A DNA stretch of 64,000 bases, taken from contig NZ_CP115484.1 of the NCBI RefSeq assembly GCF_027627475.1, forward strand, positions 2,154,001 to 2,218,000. Direction: 5' to 3'. The notes under the pieces were generated by a model, which was given only the letters and a program-made list of their open reading frames with translations, searched no databases and was not told the DNA's origin. Below are positions 9,424 to 19,585 of the stretch, one piece after another; position 1 is the stretch's first letter; each line of letters begins with the position of its first letter. Source of the DNA: Paenibacillus sp. SYP-B4298 (GTDB lineage: Bacteria; Bacillota; Bacilli; Paenibacillales; Paenibacillaceae). A program made the translations under genes and the position numbers.

Positions 9424-12400
9424 TCAGAAGTCAAAATCATCAAAATCGCCGGATTGGCTGACCGTCTGCAGTTCCTTCAGTTGATGCTTGAGGCAGATGT
9501 CCCGCAAGCGGATGTCAGGGAACGCTACGATCTGTTGCAGTATATCCACGTATCGTTCACATAGCCTCTCGACGGTCTCGCGCTTGAACAGCGCCGCGGC
9601 ATACTCCATGTTCAATACAATGGCATCCTCCGACTCCACCGTGCGCAGCATCAAATCAAACTGGGCTCGCTTATGGTCGTATGGATAGGGACTAATCTTC
9701 AGCTTATCGAGCTCGATATGATCGGTATCCATGTTCTGCATAATAAAGGAGACATCAAATAGCGGGTTTCTGTCCAGTTGTCCTTGCAAGCCGAGCTCAG
9801 CAATCAAGTCCTCGTAGGGATATTTTTGATGCTCGAAGGCCAAGAGCGAATTATGCTTGACCTCGGCTAGATATTGCCGGAACGTCTTGGCTGCTGCCGG
9901 CGAATTACGCATCGCCAGCATATTGACGAACACACCGATAATCGGCTGCAAATCGGCATGGTAGCGGCCGGTAATCGGTGTACCGACGACAATATCCTCC
10001 TGCCCGCTGTATTTGCTAAGCAACACGGTATATACGGTCAGCAGAACCGCAAACAAGGTCGTCTCCGAAGTGGCGATGAGCGCTCTGAGCTGTCCTGTCA
10101 GCTCCGCCTGCAAAGTGAACGATACCGTTCCCCCTTCAAAGGATTGAATGGCAGGTCGTTCATAGTCGTGAGGCAATGGCAGCACAGGCAATGCCCGCTG
10201 GAAACGGTCAAGCCAGTATTGCCGATGCTTGCGCATCGTTCGCTGCTCCAGCTCGCTTGCCTGCCATTCGGCGTAATCCTTATACTGGATTCGTAACGCT
10301 GGCAGGCTGTTGCCATCATAGAAGGCAAAGAGATCATGAACAAATATATCGTAGGAGACCCCATCGGTTACGATATGGTGCAAATCCATCATCAAGACAT
10401 GTCGCTGCTCCTGCAGCCGGATCAGTCCGATGCGGAAATACGGCGCCTGTTCAAAGTCAAACGGGCGAATAAAGCGCGCGATCATATCCATCACTTCGGT
10501 CTCGCAGGCTTGAAAATACTCCATGTGCAGGTCAGCATGTTCATGCACCCTCTGCACCGGTTCATCACTGCGCATGACAATCGTCGTGCGGAAGATTTCA
10601 TGCCTGGCAATCAAGCTCTTGAAAGCGGCCTCCAACCGTTGCCGATCCACTTCGCCCTCCAGCAGCATAATCGAGGTGTCGTTGTAGGCGACGCTCTCGG
10701 GGTACAGCCGATGCAGGATGTAAAATCGCTGCTGCGCTGAAGACAGCCGATAGTACGGCTTTGGCTCCGCGGCTTCGATGTCTCCATAGCCGCCCTTGTC
10801 AGCGTGCTGGATATACTCGGCCAGCTTCTCGATCGTCGACCGCTCGAAGAGCAGGGAGATGGGGATTTCAAGGTGAAACTCCTTATGAATTCGCGAGACG
10901 ACCGTGATGGCTTTGAGTGAGTCGCCCCCAAGCTCCATAAACTCGTCGTGTATGCCCACTTGCTCTACGTTGAAGATGCGTTGCCAAATATGAGCGAGCC
11001 GCTCCTCCGTCTCATTGCGGGGCGAGGCATAGTCGCTATAAAGCTGTGGACGAGCATGGTAGGTTCTACCTTCGTCAGACGGTTCCTCCTCCCTAAGGGA
11101 ATGCAGGAGAACCCATTGATTTATGCGCGTCTGCAAATCTCCAGGGCTATGCACGAGTACATCCCCCTGCTGCCAGGACAATGCGCGCAGGAACGACTCG
11201 ATTCCTTCCTGTGGCGTCATCGATAGCTCATGCACACTGGCACCGATGCGAGCATCCTTGTCCTCTTCGTCCCAATACTTCCAATCGCTCCAGTTGACGC
11301 TTAACCATGGATACGCAGAGCTGCGATTCATGTGCCGGACGAATGCATCCATATAATTGTTCGATGCCGCATAAGCAGCGTACCCGAGACCTCCGAGCAC
11401 AGCGGAGATCGAGGACATGAGCAGACAGAAGTCAAGCGTCCTGCCGCGCAGAGCCTCCTCGAGCTGAATAAGGCCATATAGCTTGGCGCGGAACTGCACC
11501 TCGCAATCCGCTTGCTCCAGCTCGCTCAGCAAATTAAAGGTTTTCCCGCCCAGCACCCCTGCCCCGTGAATAACGCCATGAATGACGCCGAAGCGGCTCT
11601 CCGCCAGGCAGAGCGCAGCTTGCAGTTGCTGCTTGTCGGCGACATCTGCGGCAATCACAGCGACCTGTGCCCCAAGCTCCTCCAGCTCGCGAACGGCTCG
11701 AATTTTAGCCGCTAGCGGAGTATGATCCTGCAGGTGCTGCCCCCACTCCTCGCGCGCGGGCAGACCGGAGCGGGAGATAAGGACGAGCCGGGCTTGCGCC
11801 GCTTGAGCCAGATGCTTGGCCAGCACCAGACCGATCCCGCCAAGTCCGCCGGTAATGACATAGACGCCTTCTGGACGAAGCGGCACAAGCTCTGGATCAG
11901 CCGCAGCAAGGGGAAGCGGCTCGTAGCGCAGCACAAACCGATGGCTGCCGCGGTAGGCGATGACGTTGTCGTCCGTTGTGTTGATGCATTCAGAGATGAG
12001 CTGCTGTACCCTTCTGCGCTGCTGAAGCGGCGATCCGGCAGGCCATTCCATATCGATGCAGGAGCAGGACAGATACGGATATTCCTGCGTGATGACCAAG
12101 GAAATGCCGAGCACCGTTGCTTTCTCCGGGATAAGTCTCTCCGTGCCGGCGACGCTATGCACGCCGTTCGTGATGACATGGATCGGCAGCGTGCCGGTCA
12201 GCTCTTGCCGACCAAGTGCCTTAGCCAAATGGAACAAGGAGTAGAAGCCAAGCTGTTGGATGCGCGCCGTGCTCTCCAGGGTAGGCCCTGTAGCGGAATG
12301 CTCCTGCTCATCGGTCACCCCCCACAGATGTGCAATGCGTGTAGGCAGAGCAGATGCGCTCGCTAATCCCTGCAGCAGAGCGGCGTAATCCTCTGGCTGA

Positions 12401-15400
12401 TCCGGGGCAATGATGCAATGGCTGCCGCCCCGCCACTCGAACACTTCTCCTGCCTCCACTATCACGACCTCATGTCCCAGCTTGAGCAACTCGGTCATCA
12501 GAGCAGCGCCTGCCCCGCATCGGTCGGTGAACAGCAGCCACCGCTCCTGCGTTCCAGGGACAGCGGCAACGCTGGAAACGGTCATCCATTGCGGCACATA
12601 GAACCAGTCAGCAATCTCCTTCTTTTTGCCCGTCTGCGGCTTCTCCTGCAGACGTTGACCTAACTGGTATGGGTTTCCATGCAGCTTGTGCGATACCTTC
12701 TCAAACGAATAGGTTGGCAGGGGAATTCGCTGTCTCCGCTCTTGTGCGTAGAATCGTTCCCAATCCAGCTCCATGCCAAGCGTCCACATGCGAGCAATCT
12801 GATACTGCAAGTAGGACAGGTCAGATACTTCCCGATGGGCGGAGCGAACCGTATGGAAGATTCGTGCGCGGCTGCTCTTCTGCTCCACAAGCCGATTGGC
12901 CAGAGCACTCAGCTCGCTGCCCGGGCCTAGCTCAATGAGCAGGCTGTTAGGGTCCTTCAACAATTCCTGCATGCCGTCGGCAAACCGCACCGTCTCCCGC
13001 ATATGTCGTACCCAATACTCCGCATCTGTCGCCTGCTCTGGTGTAATCCATGTTCCGGTTATATTCGAGAGGAAAGGAAGCCTCGGCGAACGCAGCTCCA
13101 TCGTGCGCACATGCGCCAAAAACGGCTCCAGTATCGTATCCAATTCATGCGAATGGGCGGCCGTTTCGATAGAAACCCTCACGCCCATCAGACGCCGCTC
13201 TTTCAGGTACAGCTCAAGCTGGCGAATCGCAGGCTCAGTCCCTGCCACGATGCACGATGGCCCATTGACAATCGCAAGTGAGATGACCGAGGCTTCACTG
13301 GCCTGGAAAGCCGTCAGCAGAGCCAGCAGCTCCTGCTCCGGCAGCGGGATGCTGAGCATCACACCGGAAGGGAGGCTGCTCATCAGGCGGCCGCGAACAA
13401 CGATCAGTTGCAACGCCTCCTCCAAAGTGAACACCCCAGCGAGACAGGCCGCCGCATATTCGCCAAAGGAGTAGCCGATCATCGCCGAGGGCTGAATCCC
13501 CCATTCGGATAGCAGCTTCGCCAAGGCATACTCGAAGGAAAGGATGAGAGGCTGGCAATATTCCATATTCTCCAGCTTATCCTTCGCCTCATCCTGGCTG
13601 CTTGCCGCATCCGTTGGATAGAGGACAGCACGATAATCGAAGCCCGTCAGAGCGCTCAGGATCGCAAAGCAGGCATCCATAGCTTCCCGGAACACCGCTT
13701 CCTGCTCATACAGCTCACGCCCCATATTGACATATTGCGCCCCGTTGCCGGAGAACAGGAAGCATACCTTGGGCCGATCGGAATGGACATGCCCCGTATG
13801 CACTTTGCGCCGCTCAGACGCCCCCAACAGGCGTGCGCCTTCTTCCGCAGAGGAGCAGACGAGCGCCCGTCTATACTTGAACGGCTTGCGTCCTGTTTGC
13901 AGCGTAAATGCAAGATCAGCCACATTCAACAGCGGGTGTTGCTCCATATATTGGGCGAGGTTGGAGGTCATCCGATCTAACGCAGCCTCTGTTTTCGCCG
14001 ATAGCATCAGCATATGGCAAGGCCTGCTGGACGACGACGGCTGGCGCGTGGGCGCTTCCTCCAGGATGACATGGGCATTGGTTCCTCCGATTCCGAAGGA
14101 GCTGACTCCTGCACGGCGCGGCTCCTTGCCCGTCTTCCATTCCCTAAGGGTCGTATTGACATAGAACGGACTATCCTCAAACCCGATCTGACGGTTGGGT
14201 ACCTTCACATTCAGGCTCGGCGGAAGCTGCTGATGCTGCATGGCAAGAACCGTCTTGATTAAGCCCGCAGCTCCTGAGGCCGCATTGAGATGGCCGACGT
14301 TCGATTTCACAGAGCCGATAGGTATGATCTGCTTGTCCGGCAGCTCGAACACTTCGCACAGCGCCTTCATCTCGATCGTATCCCCAAGCTTGGTTGCCGT
14401 ACCATGGGTTTCGATATACGAGATGTCCTGCGGCTCCACTCGCGCTTCCCGCTGTGCCAGTCGAATGACCTCGGCCTGCCCATCGACGCTAGGAGCGGTG
14501 TAGCCGATCTTGCGACTCCCGTCATTGTTGATTGCGGAGCCCTTGAGAATCGCATGAATCGTATCGCCATCGTGCAGCGCCTCCTCCAGACGCTTCAGCA
14601 CAACAATACCGACCCCGTCCCCGAACAGCATGCCGCTGGCCTCCTCATCGAAGGGGCGACAATGACCGTCTACCGAGAACAGCATGCCCTCTTGATAGAC
14701 ATATCCCGCTTTATCTGGCTGAGTGATCGTTATACCCCCGGCAATCGCCATGTCGCACTGTTGGTTCAATAGCGCCTCGCGTGCATAATGGATGGCGACA
14801 AGCGAGGTGGAGCAGCCCGTAAATACATTGGTGCTTGGCCCACGCAAGTTGAACTTATACGAAATTTGCGTGCTCAATGAATCTTTATCATTTAACAACG
14901 AGGTTAAAAATTGTCCTGCTGGCTCCTCCGACTCGCTCAGCGTAGACAGAACCTGCCAATACAGATTAGGAGATGCTCCGCTGAAGACACCGATCAACCC
15001 AGGATAGGCTTCGGCATAATACCCGGCATGCTCTAGCGCCGTCCAGGCGCATTCATGGAACAACCGCAACTGTGGGTCCATGAGCGCGGCGTCCCGCGAC
15101 GTATAATCGAAGAAGGCCGCGTCGAACAGATCGGTTCCCTCCAGGTAGCCCTTGGCTTTCACGTAGGCCGGATTGTTAATCTCTGTGGGCTGAACGCCAG
15201 ACTCCAGCAGCTCTTCATCTGTGAAAAAGCGGATCGCTTCCACGCCGTTCGCCACATTATCCCAATAATCTGCTAGCGTTAGCGCGCCAGGGAAGCGGCC
15301 CGCCATGCCAATAATCGCAACATCGCCGCTCCGTTCACTGCGCTGACGCCGTTGACCGAAGGCGGAGCGCTCGCTTTTCTGTGCCTGGCTCCCCCCTACA

Positions 15401-18400
15401 TGCGCAGCAAGTGAGCGGATGGTAGGGTATTCGAACATGGAGCCGATGGGGATATGGCGTTGAAGCTGCTTGACCAGCTTTTCCTGAATCTGAATAATAT
15501 CCAGCGAGGTCGCTCCCAGATCAAAAAAGTTAGCTTGTCGATCGACCGTATCGACACGATAGAACTCCATCCAGATCGTTGCCATTCGTTGCTCCAGCTC
15601 GTCGACCGTGTACAGCGCAGTGGATGTGTGGCTTTCCTTCGCCTCTGCTGGCTTGCTTCCCCGCTCGCGAAAGCCTAGCTGAACCCATTGGCTGAACCGG
15701 GTGTGGAGGTCTCCTGATGAGATCACGATCTGGCTATGGCCGCTTAGCCCGAGCACACATTGGAAGGTTTTGACCCCTTCCTCTGGCGTCATCTCCAGCG
15801 GCTCCAGACTTTGACCGAGCAGCGGCTTCGCCGCCACTTTCCCTGTATATTGCCAATCTCCCCAGTTGACGCTCACAAAGCGGTGATTTCCCTGGAGATT
15901 CAATTGGCTGGCGAAAGCATCCATATACAGGTTGGCAGCGGCATAGGCGACGAACCCGAGTCCGCCCAGGATCGGGGAGAGAGACGAGACGAACAGGCAG
16001 AAATCAAGCGAATGCTCGCCCAGGAGCTTGTTCAGCACCTGTACGCCTTGCATTTTGGGTCGGAATTGTTCTTCGCAATCGGCTCGGGTGATGCCCTGAA
16101 TGACACATTGCGCAGATTTTACCCGCAATATGCCTGCGGCGTGGATGACGCCATGCAGCGCACCGAACCGCTGCTCCGCTAGCTGCAGAGCCTCCCTCAT
16201 CTGCTCCTCGTCCGCGACGTCCGCCCGGACCACCAGCACCTCAGCCCCCCGCGACTCTAGCTGACGAACGATACCGATCCGCTCGCATAACGCCAGGTCG
16301 GTTCCCGCCTGGAGGATCGGCTCCCATTCGGCTCGGCCTGGCAGTCCTCCGCGACTGACGAGCACCAGCTTCGCTTGCACGGCGCGTGCCAGATAATCGG
16401 CCAGCTTGAGACCGACCCCGCCCAGGCCTCCTGTAATCAGATAGACACCATGCTGACGGAGCGTTGGAGCAGCCTCGTCGGCCTGCAATGAGACGGCCTG
16501 CTGTAGTTGCTCGGGCGGGATGGAGGAGAACGTGCGAATGTATCGCACGCCGTCACGAATGGCGACGACGGTATCTTCCACACTGCCCAGCTCCGCTATC
16601 AGTTGATCGATCGGAGCCTCTCCATTAGGCGCAAAGATGAAGTCGATGCTCTTGCAGCGAATCGTGACGTATTCCTGCGGTATGACCTTGATCGGAGCAA
16701 GCAGCGTTCCTTTTTCCGGGTCGATGTAATTCTCGCCAGCGACCTTTTGCATATTGTTCGTCATGACATACACGTCTATCGCATGGATCCAGTGAAGCTC
16801 TCCTATGGCCTTCGCCAAATAAATGAGTGAATAAAAGCCCGAGTTCAAACAGTCAGCGCCCAGATGATGCGGGCTCACATTCCATAAGTGCAGGAGGCGA
16901 TCCGGCAGGTTGCCATCCTCCTGCAGCGAGTGAAGCAATCGAGTATACTCTGCTTCTACCGCGGCATTCATTCGGTAGGCATCCTGCCCTAGCCTGGCTA
17001 ATGCAGACCCTTGCTCAACGGTAATGACGCGCTGGCCAGCCGCTCGCAGCCGCTTCGCCATCGTTGCTCCCACGTTGCCCTCATCCACCAAGAGCAGCCA
17101 GCAGTGCGGCTGGCGTGCGGCGGAAGGGGGCAGCGCTGGCCGTGCTTCCCAGTCCATGCTGTAGAACCAATCCGTCATATTGGCGCGCTTGGCAAGCGCG
17201 GCTTCTTCCTTGCTGCTCTCTAGCCGTTCATGGCGTGCGGGCTCCAACCAATACCGCTGCTTCTCAAAAGCATACGTCGGCAACGGAATCCGAATTCGCC
17301 GTTCATTCGTGTACAGCCTGCCCCACGCCACCGGAACCCCAAGCTCCCACAGGCTGGCGAGCGTCTCCATGAAGCCGTCCAGGACAGACGCCATCCCCAT
17401 CCCGTCCCCGTCGGCTGCCTCTTGAGGGCCTAATCTCACATACAGCTCGCCATGTACGGACTGTTGCTCCTTATGCCACTGACCGACCGCGGTCGCTTCA
17501 GCCTGGAGCTGGGCAGCCCAGTAGGAGCTGTCCGTGACTTGACCCTTCTCGATCCAAGCCCCCGTATGAGCAGAGAAGAAGGCGAAGGAAGCAGGCTGGA
17601 GTTGGATCGATGTCATCATCAGCCCCTGATCTCGCGAAGCTACCAGACGCAACGCTTCACCGAGCGAGAGGACGCCGGCACAGACGGCCGCGGCAAGCTC
17701 TGCTGCTCCAGAGCCGATGCATCGCGCGGGAGCCGCACCGAGCTCCGATAACAGCTCGATCAGGGAACAGAGGGAGAGCACATACAGCATTTCCTCCATA
17801 TGCGGACGGTGCGGAGCCTCGTACAGCGCTGGCTTCAATGGCGCCTGAACGAACGGTTGGGCCAGCGCTATATTCCGCTCGATCACCTGTGCAAATGCAG
17901 GCTCCTCTTCATACAGCGTCAGCCAGCCCTCGCGATAGGCGGATGAACGGGATGGTAGCATAAAGATCAGCTCGCGCGTCCCGTTGGCCGCCTGGACAGG
18001 ATGGCTCATGCGTTCCAAGGCGAGCCGCGCATCCTCTGCACTGCGGCAAACGATCGCCCTGCGGTAAGGAAAGGCACGGCGTCCCGTCTGCATCGTATAA
18101 GCGGCATCCGCTATATTCACCGCCGGATGCGCTGTGAGATGCTGTGCATACTTCGATGCAGCTTGCCTAAGCGACGTCTCCGAATAAGCCGAAAGGGTAA
18201 GCACATGCTGCTTGCGACTCGCAGGAGTGCCCACTGCCTCCGGGGCTTCCTCCAGCACCAGATGAACGTTGGTCCCGCCGTAGCCGAATGCGCTGACACC
18301 GGCGCGAAGCGGATGCGCCTCCCGCTCCCACTCGGTCAACTCGGTATTGATATAGAACGGGCTGTCTACCGCATTGAGCTTGGGATTAGGGCGATGGACA

Positions 18401-19557
18401 TGCAGTGTAGGCGGTAGCTGCCGGTGTTTGAGGCACAATACAGCCTTGATCAAGCCTGTAATTCCTGCGGCAGTATCGAGATGGCCGATGTTACTTTTGA
18501 CGGAACCGATCGCACAGCTCCCTCTGCGGTCAACTTCTCCAAAGGCTCGTTTGAGCGCTTCAAATTCAATGGAATCACCCAGAGGCGTTGCCGTCCCGTG
18601 AGTCTCGATGTAGCCAATCGTAGCAGCGTCGACCTCAGCGAAATTTAACGCGGCTTGGATAACATCCGCCTGACCTTCCACACTCGGGGCGGTATAACCG
18701 ACCTTTCGCCCGCCATCATTATTGGCCGCCGAGCCCTTGATGATCGCATGGATGGAATCGCCATCTGCCAGCGCGTCCTCCAGTCGCTTCAAGATGACCA
18801 TACCGACACCGTCGCTGAACACCACGCCGCTCGCATCCGCATCGAATGCGCGCACCTTGCCGTCCGGGGAGAGCGTCATCCCCTCCTGGTATTCATAGCC
18901 GCGCTTGGTCGGGTAAGATACGGAGACCCCCCCGGCAGCCGCGATCGTGCATTCCCCAGTCAACAGCGCGCGGCAAGCGAGATGAACGCTTAACAATGAG
19001 GTCGAACAAGCCGTATAGATCGTAAAGCTCGGGCCCTTCAGTCCGAGCTTATAAGACGTCAAGGTCGAAATCGCATCCTTGTAACATAGTGTTCCGGCCT
19101 CCGACAATTCCGCCGCGCTGGTACTGTTCATCAGAGGAGAGAGCTTCATCCAGTTCAGATTGGTCGAAGCTCCGACATAGAGACCGATTAAGCCAGGATA
19201 GGACTGCGGGTCATAGCCCGCTCCCTCCAGCGCTTCCCATGTCGTCTCCTGCACCATCCGAATCTGAGGATCGGTCATCTCTGCTTCTCTTGGCGAATAC
19301 GAGAAGAACGCGGCATCGAACTGCTCCACCCCTTCGATGAACCCTTTGGCCTTTACATAATGGTTCTTATTCAGGTGCTCTGGGGCAACGCCCGCCTTGA
19401 TCAGCTCATCCTCTGTAAAATGGGAGATGGATTCTACCCCGTGCTTCAGGTTATTCCAGAACTGCTCGAGCTGGTTTGCACCTGGAAATTTTCCAGCCAT
19501 GCCGATGATCGCGATTTCCAAGCCTGTCCGCTCATTTTGCAAGTGATTCACGGTCAC
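9424..19557 (-). CDS. Two-module type I PKS with terminal condensation domain: KS-AT(dead)-KR-ACP-KS-AT-KR-ACP-C
   Basis: 3377 residues. Module 1: KS (Cys184 in TACSTS, His320, His359); an AT remnant at about 530-755 where the catalytic GHSxGE is GSGAAE, so the nucleophilic serine is lost; KR (GGLGGVG near 1044, VSSLSP, AYAAAN); ACP (GATSL, Ser1351). Module 2: KS (Cys1582 in TGCSTS, both His present); intact AT (GYSFGE, Ser2030) with TAAH where malonyl ATs have HAFH; KR (GGLGGIG); ACP (GGDSL, Ser2880). A complete C domain (HHIVTDG at 3060-3066) ends the protein, followed by an acidic tail DFDDFDF. No DH or ER, so each condensation leaves a hydroxyl. Start GTG at 19557: GGAGGGG lies 5-6 bases upstream. 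Inference: module 1 takes aminomalonate from the trans-acting AT at 31224-32489 and module 2 uses hydroxymalonyl-ACP. This is the order of zwittermicin carbons C4 and C2. Confidence 0.95.
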   Translation of the reverse strand: MTVNHLQNERTGLEIAIIGMAGKFPGANQLEQFWNNLKHGVESISHFTEDELIKAGVAPEHLNKNHYVKAKGFIEGVEQFDAAFFSYSPREAEMTDPQIRMVQETTWEALEGAGYDPQSYPGLIGLYVGASTNLNWMKLSPLMNSTSAAELSEAGTLCYKDAISTLTSYKLGLKGPSFTIYTACSTSLLSVHLACRALLTGECTIAAAGGVSVSYPTKRGYEYQEGMTLSPDGKVRAFDADASGVVFSDGVGMVILKRLEDALADGDSIHAIIKGSAANNDGGRKVGYTAPSVEGQADVIQAALNFAEVDAATIGYIETHGTATPLGDSIEFEALKRAFGEVDRRGSCAIGSVKSNIGHLDTAAGITGLIKAVLCLKHRQLPPTLHVHRPNPKLNAVDSPFYINTELTEWEREAHPLRAGVSAFGYGGTNVHLVLEEAPEAVGTPASRKQHVLTLSAYSETSLRQAASKYAQHLTAHPAVNIADAAYTMQTGRRAFPYRRAIVCRSAEDARLALERMSHPVQAANGTRELIFMLPSRSSAYREGWLTLYEEEPAFAQVIERNIALAQPFVQAPLKPALYEAPHRPHMEEMLYVLSLCSLIELLSELGAAPARCIGSGAAELAAAVCAGVLSLGEALRLVASRDQGLMMTSIQLQPASFAFFSAHTGAWIEKGQVTDSSYWAAQLQAEATAVGQWHKEQQSVHGELYVRLGPQEAADGDGMGMASVLDGFMETLASLWELGVPVAWGRLYTNERRIRIPLPTYAFEKQRYWLEPARHERLESSKEEAALAKRANMTDWFYSMDWEARPALPPSAARQPHCWLLLVDEGNVGATMAKRLRAAGQRVITVEQGSALARLGQDAYRMNAAVEAEYTRLLHSLQEDGNLPDRLLHLWNVSPHHLGADCLNSGFYSLIYLAKAIGELHWIHAIDVYVMTNNMQKVAGENYIDPEKGTLLAPIKVIPQEYVTIRCKSIDFIFAPNGEAPIDQLIAELGSVEDTVVAIRDGVRYIRTFSSIPPEQLQQAVSLQADEAAPTLRQHGVYLITGGLGGVGLKLADYLARAVQAKLVLVSRGGLPGRAEWEPILQAGTDLALCERIGIVRQLESRGAEVLVVRADVADEEQMREALQLAEQRFGALHGVIHAAGILRVKSAQCVIQGITRADCEEQFRPKMQGVQVLNKLLGEHSLDFCLFVSSLSPILGGLGFVAYAAANLYMDAFASQLNLQGNHRFVSVNWGDWQYTGKVAAKPLLGQSLEPLEMTPEEGVKTFQCVLGLSGHSQIVISSGDLHTRFSQWVQLGFRERGSKPAEAKESHTSTALYTVDELEQRMATIWMEFYRVDTVDRQANFFDLGATSLDIIQIQEKLVKQLQRHIPIGSMFEYPTIRSLAAHVGGSQAQKSERSAFGQRRQRSERSGDVAIIGMAGRFPGALTLADYWDNVANGVEAIRFFTDEELLESGVQPTEINNPAYVKAKGYLEGTDLFDAAFFDYTSRDAALMDPQLRLFHECAWTALEHAGYYAEAYPGLIGVFSGASPNLYWQVLSTLSESEEPAGQFLTSLLNDKDSLSTQISYKFNLRGPSTNVFTGCSTSLVAIHYAREALLNQQCDMAIAGGITITQPDKAGYVYQEGMLFSVDGHCRPFDEEASGMLFGDGVGIVVLKRLEEALHDGDTIHAILKGSAINNDGSRKIGYTAPSVDGQAEVIRLAQREARVEPQDISYIETHGTATKLGDTIEMKALCEVFELPDKQIIPIGSVKSNVGHLNAASGAAGLIKTVLAMQHQQLPPSLNVKVPNRQIGFEDSPFYVNTTLREWKTGKEPRRAGVSSFGIGGTNAHVILEEAPTRQPSSSSRPCHMLMLSAKTEAALDRMTSNLAQYMEQHPLLNVADLAFTLQTGRKPFKYRRALVCSSAEEGARLLGASERRKVHTGHVHSDRPKVCFLFSGNGAQYVNMGRELYEQEAVFREAMDACFAILSALTGFDYRAVLYPTDAASSQDEAKDKLENMEYCQPLILSFEYALAKLLSEWGIQPSAMIGYSFGEYAAACLAGVFTLEEALQLIVVRGRLMSSLPSGVMLSIPLPEQELLALLTAFQASEASVISLAIVNGPSCIVAGTEPAIRQLELYLKERRLMGVRVSIETAAHSHELDTILEPFLAHVRTMELRSPRLPFLSNITGTWITPEQATDAEYWVRHMRETVRFADGMQELLKDPNSLLIELGPGSELSALANRLVEQKSSRARIFHTVRSAHREVSDLSYLQYQIARMWTLGMELDWERFYAQERRQRIPLPTYSFEKVSHKLHGNPYQLGQRLQEKPQTGKKKEIADWFYVPQWMTVSSVAAVPGTQERWLLFTDRCGAGAALMTELLKLGHEVVIVEAGEVFEWRGGSHCIIAPDQPEDYAALLQGLASASALPTRIAHLWGVTDEQEHSATGPTLESTARIQQLGFYSLFHLAKALGRQELTGTLPIHVITNGVHSVAGTERLIPEKATVLGISLVITQEYPYLSCSCIDMEWPAGSPLQQRRRVQQLISECINTTDDNVIAYRGSHRFVLRYEPLPLAAADPELVPLRPEGVYVITGGLGGIGLVLAKHLAQAAQARLVLISRSGLPAREEWGQHLQDHTPLAAKIRAVRELEELGAQVAVIAADVADKQQLQAALCLAESRFGVIHGVIHGAGVLGGKTFNLLSELEQADCEVQFRAKLYGLIQLEEALRGRTLDFCLLMSSISAVLGGLGYAAYAASNNYMDAFVRHMNRSSAYPWLSVNWSDWKYWDEEDKDARIGASVHELSMTPQEGIESFLRALSWQQGDVLVHSPGDLQTRINQWVLLHSLREEEPSDEGRTYHARPQLYSDYASPRNETEERLAHIWQRIFNVEQVGIHDEFMELGGDSLKAITVVSRIHKEFHLEIPISLLFERSTIEKLAEYIQHADKGGYGDIEAAEPKPYYRLSSAQQRFYILHRLYPESVAYNDTSIMLLEGEVDRQRLEAAFKSLIARHEIFRTTIVMRSDEPVQRVHEHADLHMEYFQACETEVMDMIARFIRPFDFEQAPYFRIGLIRLQEQRHVLMMDLHHIVTDGVSYDIFVHDLFAFYDGNSLPALRIQYKDYAEWQASELEQRTMRKHRQYWLDRFQRALPVLPLPHDYERPAIQSFEGGTVSFTLQAELTGQLRALIATSETTLFAVLLTVYTVLLSKYSGQEDIVVGTPITGRYHADLQPIIGVFVNMLAMRNSPAAAKTFRQYLAEVKHNSLLAFEHQKYPYEDLIAELGLQGQLDRNPLFDVSFIMQNMDTDHIELDKLKISPYPYDHKRAQFDLMLRTVESEDAIVLNMEYAAALFKRETVERLCERYVDILQQIVAFPDIRLRDICLKHQLKELQTVSQSGDFDDFDF

Positions 19558-19585
19558 TTTCTCCCCTCCTTTGCCCACTAAGTCA

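Noticed and set aside
11722-12366. Plus-strand ORF of 214 codons inside the PKS
   Set aside because: Antisense to the intact second KR. High GC at third positions makes such shadows common across all the megasynthase genes.
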